A stretch of 64,000 nucleotides of DNA from Silene latifolia. Taxonomy: Eukaryota > Streptophyta > Magnoliopsida > Caryophyllales > Caryophyllaceae. Made by a program: the position numbers and the translations under genes. Positions 21,689 through 33,365 of the stretch are shown here, piece after piece. The DNA lies in assembly GCF_048544455.1 (NCBI RefSeq), contig NC_133529.1, positions 53,315,401 to 53,379,400 on the forward strand, given 5' to 3'. The notes beneath the pieces are model-generated. The model was given only the letters and a program-made list of their open reading frames with translations, made no database searches and was not told the DNA's origin. Numbering within the stretch: the first letter of the stretch is position 1; every line of letters begins with the position of its first letter.

Positions 21689-24127
21689 TGTGACACCCCT
21701 CGTTGAGGTAACTAAATGTGACTAGTAAATCGTGGCGGAAACACGAGATTTTTAAAACTTTTAAGACTTCTAATGAAGTCCAACGCGAGGTATCACCAAT
21801 ACGATAAACAAGTCTAGACAGTTGAGTTTAAGTTTACAACACAAGTCTGTTTATTGGGGAAAAGATATCCCACGAATTAACATAAGTTCAAGAGTAGGTG
21901 AGTCTATTATGTGATAACTAATAAGGTCCAAGGTAAGAACTCGCTAGCTCACACGGTCTTGCCCACTTAAGCTTCATCACCAACCTGTCATTCATAATAA
22001 ATATGAAAGCCACAGTCAGTGGGGAGTAACTCAGGGTTCTCCCAGCCACAAAATGTCAAAATACAAGTAATTAAGAATTTAATTAAATAAACGAGCATGA
22101 GAGTAACATACTTACGGTGACGAGAGGATCATGATTAGTATGCAAAATACAATAAGAGTAGTTACGCATAAATGAGAGAGGAATTATTAGATCAAGCTGT
22201 CACATATCAACCCGACTCAATTGTAAGACAATTTACAAAGTATAGACTCAAACAAGACAACCCTCTAGACTCCAACCTCTTGGTAGGACGACGATCATAA
22301 TACGGTCCTAGTCTAAACCTGGATCCGGACTCTCGGGATGGACGACACCCGATTCGACAAACGATACCAAATCGTATCCAAGACTCGAAATATGGTACAC
22401 CTAACAGTGCCCGAAACTCGAGTAACCTCAAGCGGAACCTTGTCACCTAACCGTGACCCCCGGTCCGAAAAAGGCGGAAGGAAGAGTAGCCCAACTCGGA
22501 GACAATGGCACCTAACCGTGACCCAATGTCCGAGGGCAAATAAATAGGGAAAGTCGAGTAGTCTCACAATGTAAAACGTCACATTCGGGTCCGAAAAAGA
22601 ACCATAACCATTTTGCATGATCATAACATTAATGAGTCTTAAAGTAACCAATTATCGATAGGAAAGAAGATGCATGCATAACTCGATTGTTATCAGAAAT
22701 CACAAGTGAAATAGAGCAAACAGGGGACTCCCGGTAGGAAGGTGTGCCGTGGCACTGAGACCACACATTTGGGACAACATGCCAAAGTCAAAAATTTAAA
22801 TAAAACTTACAGTGTACTCCCAGTGGTCGATGAGACCGGCCGCACGTCACCTTACTGGGACTACTGACCAAATTTCAAAACTCTCAAAAAAAAGGCTTGA
22901 TGCACTCCCAGTAGGTCACCCTTCTTGCCAGGTCACACCCAGTGGGAATACTGACCAAGTTTCCAAAAACACAAAAAGGCCTTCAGTGTACTCCCAGCCG
23001 GTCACCCGGCTGCCGGTCACCCGGCTGGGAATACAAACATACTAAAATTTGTCCAAAACTTACAGGAAACTCCCAGTAGGTCGGTCAAAGAGGCCGCCGA
23101 TCACCCGGGTGGGACTACTGACCTTTCTAAAATATGCTCAAAATTTACGAGGATCTCCCAGCCATCGGTCGATGAACCGCCACAGTCATCCTGGTGGGAC
23201 TACGAACACGAATTCCAAGCAACACATTTCCAAACCATTTGAAACCAACGAAAATCGTTTCTCATCAATTGTTTACGTATCCTAGCATGCTTCTAACTCG
23301 GAAAAACAACATATTTGAGCATGTGAAAGGGTAATTTCGGATTCAAGAGATGTAGCATGAGATTTTCAACCAAACATGTGAGAATTGCAAACAAGCATGA
23401 TACTCAACATCCAAATTAGCACCAATCATGAAAGATACAACTTTTAACATTCATATGAGATTATAACTACATAAAACCACACAATTCTAACATAAAAGTC
23501 GAGTAACCCATCACCGTTACCTTTTTGCACTTCAATCTTCCAAAGACTCGTCAATGATGTAGCTATCCTCCTCCGGGTTGTCCAAGTTCTCCCTAAACAC
23601 AAAAATAAAGATATTAAGTCAAGAATTCACATCCTTGAAAGATGATAATTTCGAAATAGAGAGAAAGATGACAACTTTCTTACTTAGAAAGAAAGGAAAT
23701 GAGAAAAGGAAGAGAATGGCGCGAAAAGGAACGAGATTGGTGAAGAATTGAGTGAGATATGGTGGTTTTAGGGTTAGTAAGGGAAGGTTCAACAATGGTG
23801 GGGTGGTTGTTGGGAAATTTCAGAAATTACAAGTGAGGGAGATGAAGTTGTGAGGGTTTAGTTGAGGTTTTGTGTAGAGAAAAGAGGGGAAAAAGGCCCA
23901 TGAGCCAAGTTAAGCCCAATAACTCAAAATGAGTCGGTATCCACTAGAATTTTCGTCCCAAGTCTACTATAACTCGAGTCGGAGAATAATATTATTAAAA
24001 TCTACACTATTATTACCGTTACACGGCTACGGCTATATTTTATGAAAATAAGCTTTAAATAATAATTATTTAATAAAAATCGCTTAAAAGTTTATTTAAA
24101 AATATAAGGAAAGCGCGGGGTGTTACA
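21689..24127 (-). repeat. 3' LTR of element C (left, 2439 bp)
   Basis: Plus strand runs tgtgacacccctcg to gcgcggggtgttaca. It shares with the B LTR the 57-bp repeat remnants (22380-22545) and the stretch agactccaacctcttggtag with the following ~40 bases. Confidence 0.93.
22728..23210 (-). repeat. Hairpin array in the 3' LTR of C, variable between LTRs
   Basis: About six units, period about 85-90 bases, each made of a GC-rich inverted repeat (tcccag to ctggga type) and an A-rich conserved spacer. One unit has a perfect 10-bp stem, tcccagccgg (22992-23001) and ccggctggga (23021-23030). Sequence differs strongly from the block at 29816-30275 in the other LTR. Confidence 0.85.
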
Positions 24128-24142
24128 ATCATCCCACCTTTT
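24128..24142 (-). promoter_or_regulatory. Polypurine tract of element C
   Basis: Minus strand reads AAAAGGTGGGATGAT directly next to the 3' LTR. Nearly identical to that of element B. Confidence 0.85.
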
Positions 24143-24184
24143 AAAAAGTTTCGCCCTCGAAACTTGAGACGAAAAGGTATTACC

Positions 24185-26611
24185 TTAAGAAAACAAACTA
24201 GGGTACTTGACACGCATGGAAGCTTCCGGCTCCCAAGTCTCTTCTTCTACATCACCACACTTCCACAAAACCTTCACCAAGGGCACCACTTTGCTCCTTA
24301 GCTTCTTCTCCTTCTTATCCAAGATACGAATCGGTCTCTCCTCGAAAGAAAGACTAGGCTCAAGCGCGGGAATCTCATTTTGCAACACATGACTAGGGTC
24401 GCTAATGTATTTCCTAAGTTGAGAAACATGAAAGACATCATGAACTTTACCCAAACTCGGGGGCAAATCCAACTTATAAGCCACGGCACCAATCCTCTTG
24501 ATCACTTCATAAGGCCCAATGTACTTTGGACTCAACTTCCCTTTGACTCCAAATCTCTTTACTCCTTTCATCGGGGACACTTTCAAGAACACTTTATCTC
24601 CAACTTCAAATTCCAAGGGTCGACGGCGAACATCGGCATAGGATTTCTGGCGATCTTGGGCGGCCTTCATTCTTTCACGGATGAGCTTCACTTGATCAAT
24701 CGTCTCGGCTAACTTGTCGGGTCCTAGATCACGAACATCACTTGCTTGGTCCCAACAAATTGGACTACGGCATTTCCTTCCATAAAGGGCTTCATAAGGG
24801 GCCATCTTGATAGAAGCATGATAACTATTGTTGTAAGAAAATTCCACCAAAGGTAAGCTCTTCTCCCAACTAGAATGAAAATCAAGGGCACAAGCACGCA
24901 ACAAGTCTTCTAGAGTTTGAATTGTCCTCTCGGATTGTCCATCGGTAGCGGCATGAAAAGCGGTACTCATCAACAACTTACTACCCATAGCATCTTGCAA
25001 GGCTTTCCAAAATCTTGAACAAAACCTCGGGTCACGATCCGAAACGATCTCCTTAGGAACACCATGGTAACGAACGATCTCTTCAACATAAGCACTAGCA
25101 AGACGGTCTAAACTCCAAGTCTCTTTGATAGGAATGAACCTAGCACACTTGGTCAACCTATCCACAACAACCCATACGGCATCCTTTCCACCAACGGTCT
25201 TAGGCAAAGCCATCACAAAATCCATGGAAATGGACTCCCACTTCCATAAAGGAACATCCAATGGTTGCAGCAAACCACCGGGTCTCTTATGCTCAATCTT
25301 CACTTGTTGACAAGTAAGACATCTTCCAACATATGACACAATGTCATTCTTCATGTTAGGCCACCAAAACTGAAGCTTCAAATCTTTATACATCTTGTCT
25401 CCTCCGGGGTGAATCGAATAAGGGGATAGATGAGCTTCATCTAGAACTCTCTTCCTCAAGTCGACGGCATCGGGCACAAACATGCGTCCTCGGTGACGAA
25501 GGTAACCTCTAGCATCAATTTCACAATCCTTTGCTTTCCCTTCAAGAAGCTTGGCTTGAAAACTTTTAAAGGTAGCATCGTCCACAAGGCTATCTAGAAT
25601 CTCACGGTGAAGAACGGGCTCGGCAACCATAGCACCAAGATAATCAAAACCACTCTCCACAAGTTGCAAACCTAACTTACGAAACTCGGCACAAAGGTCG
25701 TCGGGGAGCACACGAATAACACTCAAGGAATGAGTAGACTTCCTACTAAGGGCATCGGCAACCACATTTGCCTTTCCTTCATGATACAACAACTCCATGT
25801 CGTAATCATTCACCAATTCCAACCATCGTCGTTGTCTCATATTCAAATCCTTTTGGGTGAAGATGTACCTCAAACTCTTATGGTCGGAGTAGATACGGCA
25901 ATGGACTCCAATGAGGTAGTGTCTCCACATCTTCAAAGCATGAACAATGGCGGCTAACTCCAAATCATGAGTGGGATAGTTCACCTCATGAACTCTCAAT
26001 TGTCGCGAAGCATAGGCAACAACTCTTCTATTTTGCATAAGAACACAACCCAAACCCATCTTAGAAGCATCACAAAACACATCAAAATCAACTCCATCCT
26101 CGGGCAAGGTCAACACGGGGGCGGTAGTCAACCTCTTCTTCAACTCTTGGAATGCACTTTCACAAGCTTCGGTCCACACAAACTTGGTCTCTTTCTTCAA
26201 AAGTTGAGTCATCGGTCTAGCAAGCTTGGCAAAATCTTTCACAAAGCGACGGTAGTAACCCGCCAAACCCAAGAAACTACGGATCTCACCAACATCGGTT
26301 GGACTCTTCCACTCAATCACGGCTTCAATCTTCGAGGGATCTACCATGACACCATCTTTAGATATCACATGGCCTAGGAAAGACACTTTAGACAACCAAA
26401 ATTCACATTTGGAGAATTTGGCAAACCACTTTTGACGACGGAGGATTCCCAAAATGATACGGAGGTGATCGGCATGCTCTTCTTCGGACTTGGAAAAGAT
26501 GAGGATATCGTCGATGAAGACCACAACACACTTGTCTAAGAACTCACTAAAGGTCCGGTTCATTTGGTCCATGAAGATAGAAGGGGCATTGGTTAAACCA
26601 AAGGGCATCAC
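24185..26611 (-). pseudogene. pol: Pol of element C, part 2: RT core, RNase H, integrase, chromodomain (808 aa)
   Basis: Continuous 808-codon frame, but it is the second half of pol, cut off from part 1 by a frame change near 26680, so I class it as broken. Domains in order: RT palm with MPFGLTNAP (2-10) and catalytic FIDD (32-35); RNase H with D181, E218, D243 and D286 (ADALSR); integrase zinc region with H394, H401, C431, C434; catalytic D464, D525, E561; a GPY-type motif at about 699; and a C-terminal chromodomain at about 757-800 ([16 protein letters not shown], then EEETWEPE). Integrase would insert the cDNA and the chromodomain is thought to steer it to particular chromatin. All catalytic residues are intact. 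There is no alternative start: the first Met is simply the first in the frame. Confidence 0.92.
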
Positions 26612-27459
26612 CTTAAACTCGAAATGTCCATATCTCGTGCTAAAGGCGGTCTTAGGGATGTCGGACTCACGAACGGGATTTGATGATAACAGGATCTCAA
26701 ATCAATCTTGGAGAAAGTAGAAGCACCTTTGAGTTGATCAAACAAATCTTCAATTCTTGGTAGAGGATACTTGTTCTTGATGGTAACACGGTTAAGCTCA
26801 CGATAGTCAATGCAAAGCCTCATGGATCCATCTTTCTTCTTCACAAAGAGAACGGGAGCACCCCAAGGCGAGGCACTAGGTCTAATGAATCCTTTCTCAA
26901 TCATCTCATCAAGTTGCTTTCTCAACTCCTTCAACTCGGTTGGCGCCATACGGTACGGGGCTTTAGCAATCGGTCCGGTTCCGGGTACAAGGTCGATAGA
27001 AAACTCAACATCACGCTCGGGAGGGATTCCGGGCAATTCTTCGGGGAAGACATCGGGGAACTCACAAACCACGGGCACTTCTTCGATCTTTGGTAAGGAA
27101 GGGGAGGTAGAAGTCACCACACAAAGAAAGATTTGGTAACCTTTCCTCCTCATACTCATCAACTTCAAAGCGGAAATCAACTTCACACCTTCTTGGGAAC
27201 GGACTCCTCTATAGGACACACGAGTGCCTAACGGACTCTTGAGGCGAATCTTTTGGTCTCTACACTCGAATCTTGCATCATACTTTGACAACCAATCCAT
27301 ACCCAAAATTACATCGAATTCCTCAAGGGGAAAACGAAGTAGGTTAGCGGGAATAAGGTTCCGAAATAGAGATAGGAATGTCGGAGAAAGTGAGGGAGCA
27401 AGAGAACATCTCTCCGGAAGGTAAGGATATAGAAGTTTCCTCACTAGGAATAGGTTCAA
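26608..27459 (-). pseudogene. pol: Pol of element C, part 1: protease C-terminus and RT N-terminal half
   Basis: The frame carries the end of the protease ([20 protein letters not shown]) followed by a linker and the Ty3 RT fingers: [20 protein letters not shown], then [20 protein letters not shown], then [20 protein letters not shown], ending at [12 protein letters not shown]. After YHQI the reading becomes nonsense and stops at 26608, while the RT continues in another frame from about 26680. This points to a single-base loss near 26680-26690. Another frame change near 27350-27375 separates it from gag-protease. The first ~40 codons of the frame are out of register and probably not translated. 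Confidence 0.88.
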
Positions 27460-28624
27460 TGGCTAGCTTTTCGGAGAATTTGGAAGATATAAAAGATAAA
27501 GATGCGCCGGTATCAAATAAAATGAGGCAAGGTTGATCAAAAATTGAGAACATACCCGTAATGATATCGGGATGAGCGGCGGCTTCGGCTCGACTCATGA
27601 CAAAGATGGTTCCTCTTGGCCTAGCATTTGGAGTAGGGGCATTCTTCTTCTCGGGGCAATCGGCAACACGATGTCCGGGCTTCTTACAATGAAAGCAAGT
27701 CAAGGGCTTGCCATAGCATCCAACTCCGGGGTGTAGAGCTTGTCTACAATGGTAGCACTTACGGTCCTTCTCAAGTTCATTAGTTGGTGTGGGAACTTGT
27801 CCTCTAGGTTCTTGAACTCTTGGTCCTTGTCCTCCATGGTCTTGTATCCTTGGCACAAACCTTCTCTTGTTGGCATAGTTGGAAGTAGAAGGCACAAATG
27901 GTCTCTTGCCATGAAAGTTAGGACGGTAAGAATGAGAAGAGGAGTGGACTTTGGAATCTTCTTCAATGGCCTTCAAAGAGCTTTCGGCCCAAATAGCATC
28001 ATCATAAACTTCCACGAAGGTAGTTGAGCTTCTTCTCACCATACTTTCCACCTTAGGGTTCAACTTGTTCTTGTAGAAGTAGACACGATCCTCTTCATCT
28101 TTCACGAACTTGGAGGCATAATGAGCAAGTTCATTAAACTTGTCGGTGTAGGCTTGAATTGATAGCTTCCCTTGCTTGAACTCCATGAATTCCTTCAATC
28201 TTTGTTGCTTGAGCTCCTTAGGGTAGAAGCGAGTCTCCACAAGTGACTTGAAGCGGTTCCAATCAAAGTTGGGGTCTTGAGTAGCGGTAGGACCGGTCAA
28301 AGTCCACCACCTATCGGCTTCCTTCACAAGAAAGTGAGATGCTAATCTCACCTTGTCCTCCTCTCGGGCATCAAAGAGAGAGAAGTTCTTCTCCATATCA
28401 CGAAACCACTCCGAGAGAGCAACGGGATCCACTTCACCACCATAGGTCTTAGCCTTGTTCCTTGCTAGTTGACTTGCAATCCAAGCATAACTTCCTTGAC
28501 GGTTAGCTTCGGGTGCAAGGGGAGCGGGTTGAGCATTTTGTTGATTAGCAAGTACTTGAGTGAGGGCTTGCATGATAGCATTCTCCACATTGGTCGCTCG
28601 CACCATCTTTTCGCACAAGAGCAA
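27344..28624 (-). CDS. gag: Gag-protease of element C (426 aa, frame broken at the C-terminus)
   Basis: Chromovirus Gag joined to the start of the aspartic protease. Met7 (28606, [10 protein letters not shown]) is an alternative start. The capsid-like gag core covers about 60-220, with [30 protein letters not shown] and [13 protein letters not shown] basic, Gly/Pro-rich linker follows. The region at 290-323 carries an atypical Cys/His cluster ([14 protein letters not shown]), then a canonical CCHC knuckle [14 protein letters not shown] at 310-323. The protease active site is DTGAS at 371-375. The frame leaves the protease near residue 415 because of a one-base frame change. It is the first gene after the PBS, and there is no stop between gag and protease, as usual in chromoviruses. 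Confidence 0.9.
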   Translation of the reverse strand: MLLCEKMVRATNVENAIMQALTQVLANQQNAQPAPLAPEANRQGSYAWIASQLARNKAKTYGGEVDPVALSEWFRDMEKNFSLFDAREEDKVRLASHFLVKEADRWWTLTGPTATQDPNFDWNRFKSLVETRFYPKELKQQRLKEFMEFKQGKLSIQAYTDKFNELAHYASKFVKDEEDRVYFYKNKLNPKVESMVRRSSTTFVEVYDDAIWAESSLKAIEEDSKVHSSSHSYRPNFHGKRPFVPSTSNYANKRRFVPRIQDHGGQGPRVQEPRGQVPTPTNELEKDRKCYHCRQALHPGVGCYGKPLTCFHCKKPGHRVADCPEKKNAPTPNARPRGTIFVMSRAEAAAHPDIITGMFSIFDQPCLILFDTGASLSFISSKFSEKLAIEPIPSEETSISLPSGEMFSCSLTFSDIPISISEPYSR

Positions 28625-28764
28625 ACAAGTTAGAACCTATCACAAAACATACACAAAAAGGCTACCAACTTAGGTCCTTAATTCTACCCATCTCTCATTC
28701 ATTATTTAAGGTCAAGTGAGAATTTTAAGTTGGGGTACACGTGTGTGCGTCGGGAGCAATGTAT

Positions 28765-28776
28765 GCTCTGATACCA
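28765..28776 (-). promoter_or_regulatory. Primer-binding site, tRNA-iMet type (element C)
   Basis: Minus strand TGGTATCAGAGC, two bases from the 5' LTR end at 28779. Following bases catacattgctcccgacgc match element B. Confidence 0.92.
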
Positions 28777-28778
28777 AC

Positions 28779-31194
28779 TGTGACACCCCTCGTTGAGGTA
28801 ACTAAATGTGACTAGTAAATCGTGGCGGAAACACGAGATTTTTAAAACTTTTAAGACTTCTAATGAAGTCCAACGCGAGGTATCACCAATACGATAAACA
28901 AGTCTAGACAGTTGAGTTTAAGTTTACAACACAAGTCTGTTTATTGGGGAAAAGATATCCCACGAATTAACATAAGTTCAAGAGTAGGTGAGTCTATTAT
29001 GTGATAACTAATAAGGTCCAAGGTAAGAACTCGCTAGCTCACACGGTCTTGCCCACTTAAGCTTCATCACCAACCTGTCATTCATAATAAATATGAAAGC
29101 CACAGTCAGTGGGGAGTAACTCAGGGTTCTCCCAGCCACAAAATGTCAAAATACAAGTAATTAAGAATTTAATTAAATAAACGAGCATGAGAGTAACATA
29201 CTTACGGTGACGAGAGGATCATGATTAGTATGCAAAATACAATAAGAGTAGTTACGCATAAATGAGAGAGGAATTATTAGATCAAGTACATCACATATCA
29301 ACCCGACTCAATTGTAAGACAATTTACAAAGTATAGACTCAAACAAGACAACCCTCTAGACTCCAACCTCTTGGTAGGACGACGATCATAATACGGTCCT
29401 AGTCTAAACCTGGCGGACTCTCGGGATGGACGACACCCGATTCGACAAACGATACCAAATCGTATCCAAGACTCGAAATATGGTACACCTAACCGTGCCC
29501 GAAACTCGAGTAACCTCAAGCGGAACCTTGTCACCTAACCGTGACCCCCGGTCCGAAAAAGGCGGAAGGAAGAGTAGCCCAACTCGGAGACAATGGCACC
29601 TAACCGTGACCCAATGTCCGAGGGCAAATAAATAGGGAAAGTCGAGTAGTCTCACAATGTAAAACGTCACATTCGGGTCCGAAAAAGAACCATAACCATT
29701 TTGCATGATCATAACATTAATGAGTCTTAAAGTAACCAATTATCGATAGGAAAGAAGATGCATGCATAACTCGATTGTTATCAGAAATCACAAGTGAAAT
29801 AGAGCAAACAGGGGACTCCCAGTAAGGGTGCACCTTGCCGAAGCCACCTATTTGGGACAACATGCCAAAGTCAAAAATTTAAATAAAACTTACAGTGTAC
29901 TCCCAGTGGTCAAGACCGACCCGGGGCCGGTCACCCTGGTGGGACTACTGACCAAATTTCAAAACTCTCAAAAAAAGGCTTGATGCACTCCCCAGTAGGT
30001 CACCAGTGCCAGTCACCTGGTGGGAATACGACCAAGTTTCCAAAAACACAAAAGGCCTTGATGTACTCCCAGTAGGTCCGGTCACCCTGGTCACCACCCT
30101 ACTGGGAATACAAACATACTAAAATTTGTCCAAAACTTACAGGAAACTCCCAGCCGGTCAATGGAGACCGCCGATCACCGTTGGGACTACGACCTTTCTA
30201 AAATATGCTCAAAATTTACGAGGATCTCCCAGTAGGTCGAGAGCCGACGCCGTCACCCTGGGACTACTTAACACGCGAATTCCAAGCAACACATTTCCAA
30301 ACCATTTGAAACCAACGAAAATCGTTTCTCATCAATTGTTTACGTATCCTAGCATGCTTCTAACTCGGAAAAACAACATATTTGAGCATGTGAAAGGGTA
30401 ATTTCGGATTCAAGAGATGTAGCATGAGATTTTCAACCAAACATGTGAGAATTGCAAACAAGCATGATACTCAACATCCAAATTAGCACCAATCATGAAA
30501 GATACAACTTTTAACATTCATATGAGATTATAACTACATAAAACCACACAATTCTAACATAAAAGTCGAGTAACCCATCACCGTTACCTTTTTGCACTTC
30601 AATCTTCCAAAGACTCGTCAATGATGTAGCTATCCTCCTCCGGGTTGTCCAAGTTCTCCCTAAACACAAAAATAAAGATATTAAGTCAAGAATTCACATC
30701 CTTGAAAGATGATAATTTCGAAATAGAGAGAAAGATGACAACTTTCTTACTTAGAAAGAAAGGAAATGAGAAAAGGAAGAGAATGGCGCGAAAAGGAACG
30801 AGATTGGTGAAGAATTGAGTGAGATATGGTGGTTTTAGGGTTAGTAAGGGAAGGTTCAACAATGGTGGGGTGGTTGTTGGGAAATTTCAGAAATTACAAG
30901 TGAGGGAGATGAAGTTGTGAGGGTTTAGTTGAGGTTTTGTGTAGAGAAAAGAGGGGAAAAAGGCCCATGAGCCAAGTTAAGCCCAATAACTCAAAATGAG
31001 TCGGTATCCACTAGAATTTTCGTCCCAAGTCTACTATAACTCGAGTCGGAGAATAATATTATTAAAATCTACACTATTATTACCGTTACACGGCTACGGC
31101 TATATTTTATGAAAATAAGCTTTAAATAATAATTATTTAATAAAAATCGCTTAAAAGTTTATTTAAAAATATAAGGAAAGCGCGGGGTGTTACA
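28779..31194 (-). repeat. 5' LTR of element C (right, 2416 bp)
   Basis: Same ends as the left LTR. By eye the first ~1.03 kb and the last ~0.9 kb show only a handful of differences from the other LTR (gatcaagtaca versus gatcaagctg; ggcgg versus ggatccgg; accgtg versus acagtg). The hairpin block between differs extensively. Confidence 0.93.
29816..30275 (-). repeat. Hairpin array in the 5' LTR of C
   Basis: Same spacers as at 22728-23210 but different stem and loop sequences. The unit matching 22992-23030 here has a perfect 10-bp stem of another sequence, tcccagtagg (30067-30076) and cctactggga (30098-30107). Confidence 0.85.
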
Positions 31195-31199
31195 AAATT
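31195..31199. other. Target-site duplication of element C, right copy (AAATT)
   Basis: AAATT directly after the LTR, matching 21684-21688. LTR1 of D resumes at gcccttgagag. Confidence 0.92.
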
Positions 31200-33347
31200 G
31201 CCCTTGAGAGTACACGAATTCCCTCGAAAAACAGAGTGTTATACACTCTGTTTTCGCGGCTTTTCCTGTCTGTCCAGTTCTGTTTATGCTCGTTTTTCGT
31301 GCCCAATAACCCAAAACGAGCAGGGATTGTTTTAATATCTCTGTTCTCCTCTCTTTCTAGTTTTCAAAACATCTTTTAAATCAAATTTTCATCGTGAAAC
31401 GAGAGAGAAATCGCTGTTTGAAAGTTGCTGTCCAGATTCGATAAAAACGTGTTGTTTGCTTTGTTTCTTCGTCGACGACGGCCTCTCGAGATAAAATCTA
31501 CCATCGATTATGACCCAAGACGGTGTCAACGATACATGTAGGTTGAGGGTGCATCAAATCCTCCTCTTTCTCCCTTTTATTTCGTTTTTTTCATGTTTGT
31601 TTTTTTATTGTTTCGTTTTATTTCGTTTATCGTTTTTATTTATCGTTTAAATTAACTATGAAACTAGTTTAGTCCGAGTATGAGTTAAAGTACCACCATG
31701 AACACCTGCGTTGACTTGAGATGGGAAAGAAACCGCTACATCAGTCGGTCGTACACCCCCGTCTCATTTACATATCCTCGTGTTCAAGGTAGGGCATTAA
31801 TAAAACGAGTCCTAACTTCGCTCTTCGCTTTTGACCCCTCTTTTGTTTCGTGTGATTCGACCCACCTTAGGACCCATCACATGTTAGTATGACCTCTGAT
31901 TGTTAACATATAACTCATTTAGATGACATTAGATCAATTTGATAACCTAATTAGACACATTAGGGTACAACGACGTAGCTTTAAAAATCAACTAACAATT
32001 CTGTAACTTAATTGAATGCATCTCTCTCTCTTTCACCTAATTTCTCGCTAGTATAAGAGTGCGTGATTAGAACCTTCTTATTAACACTCGATGAGTTAAA
32101 TTAATTAGCAAACTTGACCTAATTCGACCCTTTAGGCCGTGTAGAATGCGCGTTTGCAAGGTATCTTTTCAAATCGATCAACGTCGTTTCTAACTTGTTT
32201 TCTAGCCCGCTTTCGAACTTGTTTCGCAATCAATCGATCTAACTAATGAACCTGACCTAGGACCTAGGGTTGGACGTGGCTTTAGGCCGTGAGGCTTGGC
32301 CGTGTCCTTTGGTCTTTCTTGTTTCGTTTGTTTTACATCGTTTGTTCTTTATTGTTTTGTCGCTTGTAATTTATCGTTTGTTTGTTGAGTTGTAATTTTC
32401 GAGTTAGCTTTCTTTTATCGAGTCAAATGATTTCTAAAACCCTTAGTCTTGTTTGGTTAGATGGTTGTGCCCCAATGCATGTAAGAGCGTAGTAAATCGC
32501 ATGTTGTTTAAAGCAACATGGCCCGATTTATGCTAATGCATGCTTTGGTGCGTAGCCCTATGTCTAATTCGACGAGATTAAGTGAAAGCACACATTACGA
32601 GGAGTGACCCAAGGCCGTGAGTCATGTAAGCCGTGGGCCACCCCCTTGTGCACGTTTCCCTAGGCCGAATTGGCCGTGTAGTGTGTCGTGTATGGTTTTG
32701 CGTATAGCGTTGTATTTTAGATCGAGTTGTATCTTTAATTTCTTGTTGTGTCGGCATGAAATGCCTGGGTTGTAATAGGGTAGATCCCAACGGCTCCCCC
32801 ATTCCCCTTAAGCCTTGTTTGCTTTGTATGTTGTTAGATCAATTAACCCACATGCTAAATTACAACTTTGACAAAGTTAGTTTAGTTGCATCTAAAACGA
32901 CATAGAAATTGTTGTCACATGTTAGGGTTTTAAAACGATGTTTGCATATCATATATCGCAGTAGCTATGACCTTGTTTGAAATCCGATACTTGACTTAGT
33001 AGAGGCCGTTATCGACGGGCGGGGTTAGGTGTCCTTATGGGCTTCCTAACACGTACCCTCACCCCTTACTCAAGATCTATGGTTTGTGGATCCGTCTAAA
33101 TACCATTGGATTACGAGAGTCATTCAAATCGAGTGATATAGGGTACAAGTCTTTATCTTTAATCACTCGTAGTCGATTGGCTTTATGCTTTTCGATGAAA
33201 GGTGTAAAGTTGACTTGAACGGTTCCAAGTTCCCAAAAAACTTGGTGGCGACTCTAATTTGTCTTAATTCGATTCGAAAGAACCTCGAGTCGATTATGCC
33301 TAGTGTGGATCCCGCGGACGCAGTTCCCGAGGGCCTTGTCCACAGTT

Positions 33348-33365
33348 TGGCGACTCCGCTGGGGA
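33348..33365 (+). promoter_or_regulatory. Primer-binding site, tRNA-Arg type (element D, internal 1)
   Basis: TGGCGACTCCGCTGGGGA, complementary to the 3' end of a plant tRNA-Arg, the primer typical of Ogre elements. A PBS-like TGGCGACTC also occurs 102 bases upstream inside the LTR (33246-33254). Confidence 0.88.

Larger units (their letters stand above)
21689..31194 (-). mobile_element. Element C: Tekay/Del-type chromovirus (Ty3), 9506 bp
   Basis: Complete LTR retrotransposon on the minus strand inside LTR1 of D. It has two 2.4-kb LTRs, a tRNA-iMet PBS, gag-protease, RT-RNase H-integrase-chromodomain, a polypurine tract and AAATT target-site duplications. The LTRs are almost identical outside one hairpin block, so insertion is very recent. 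Two single-base frame changes interrupt the polyprotein as given. The C-terminal chromodomain identifies a chromovirus; long LTRs plus iMet PBS fit Tekay/Del. Confidence 0.92.
20450..33344 (+). repeat. LTR1 of element D (about 3384 bp net, split by element C)
   Basis: Starts TGTAGATACCCGTATCC and ends TTGTCCACA three bases before the PBS. Removing 21689-31199 (element C plus one AAATT) leaves about 3384 bp, equal to LTR2 after removing element E. By eye it differs from LTR2 by about 1%. Confidence 0.85.

Noticed and set aside
22728..23210. CRISPR-like arrangement of conserved and variable units
   Set aside because: The conserved part is an A-rich LTR spacer and the variable part is a palindrome; it lies within a retrotransposon LTR.
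24207..24712. Plus-strand frames opposite pol of C (24207-24712, 25967-26377 and others)
   Set aside because: Antisense shadows of the real minus-strand polyprotein.
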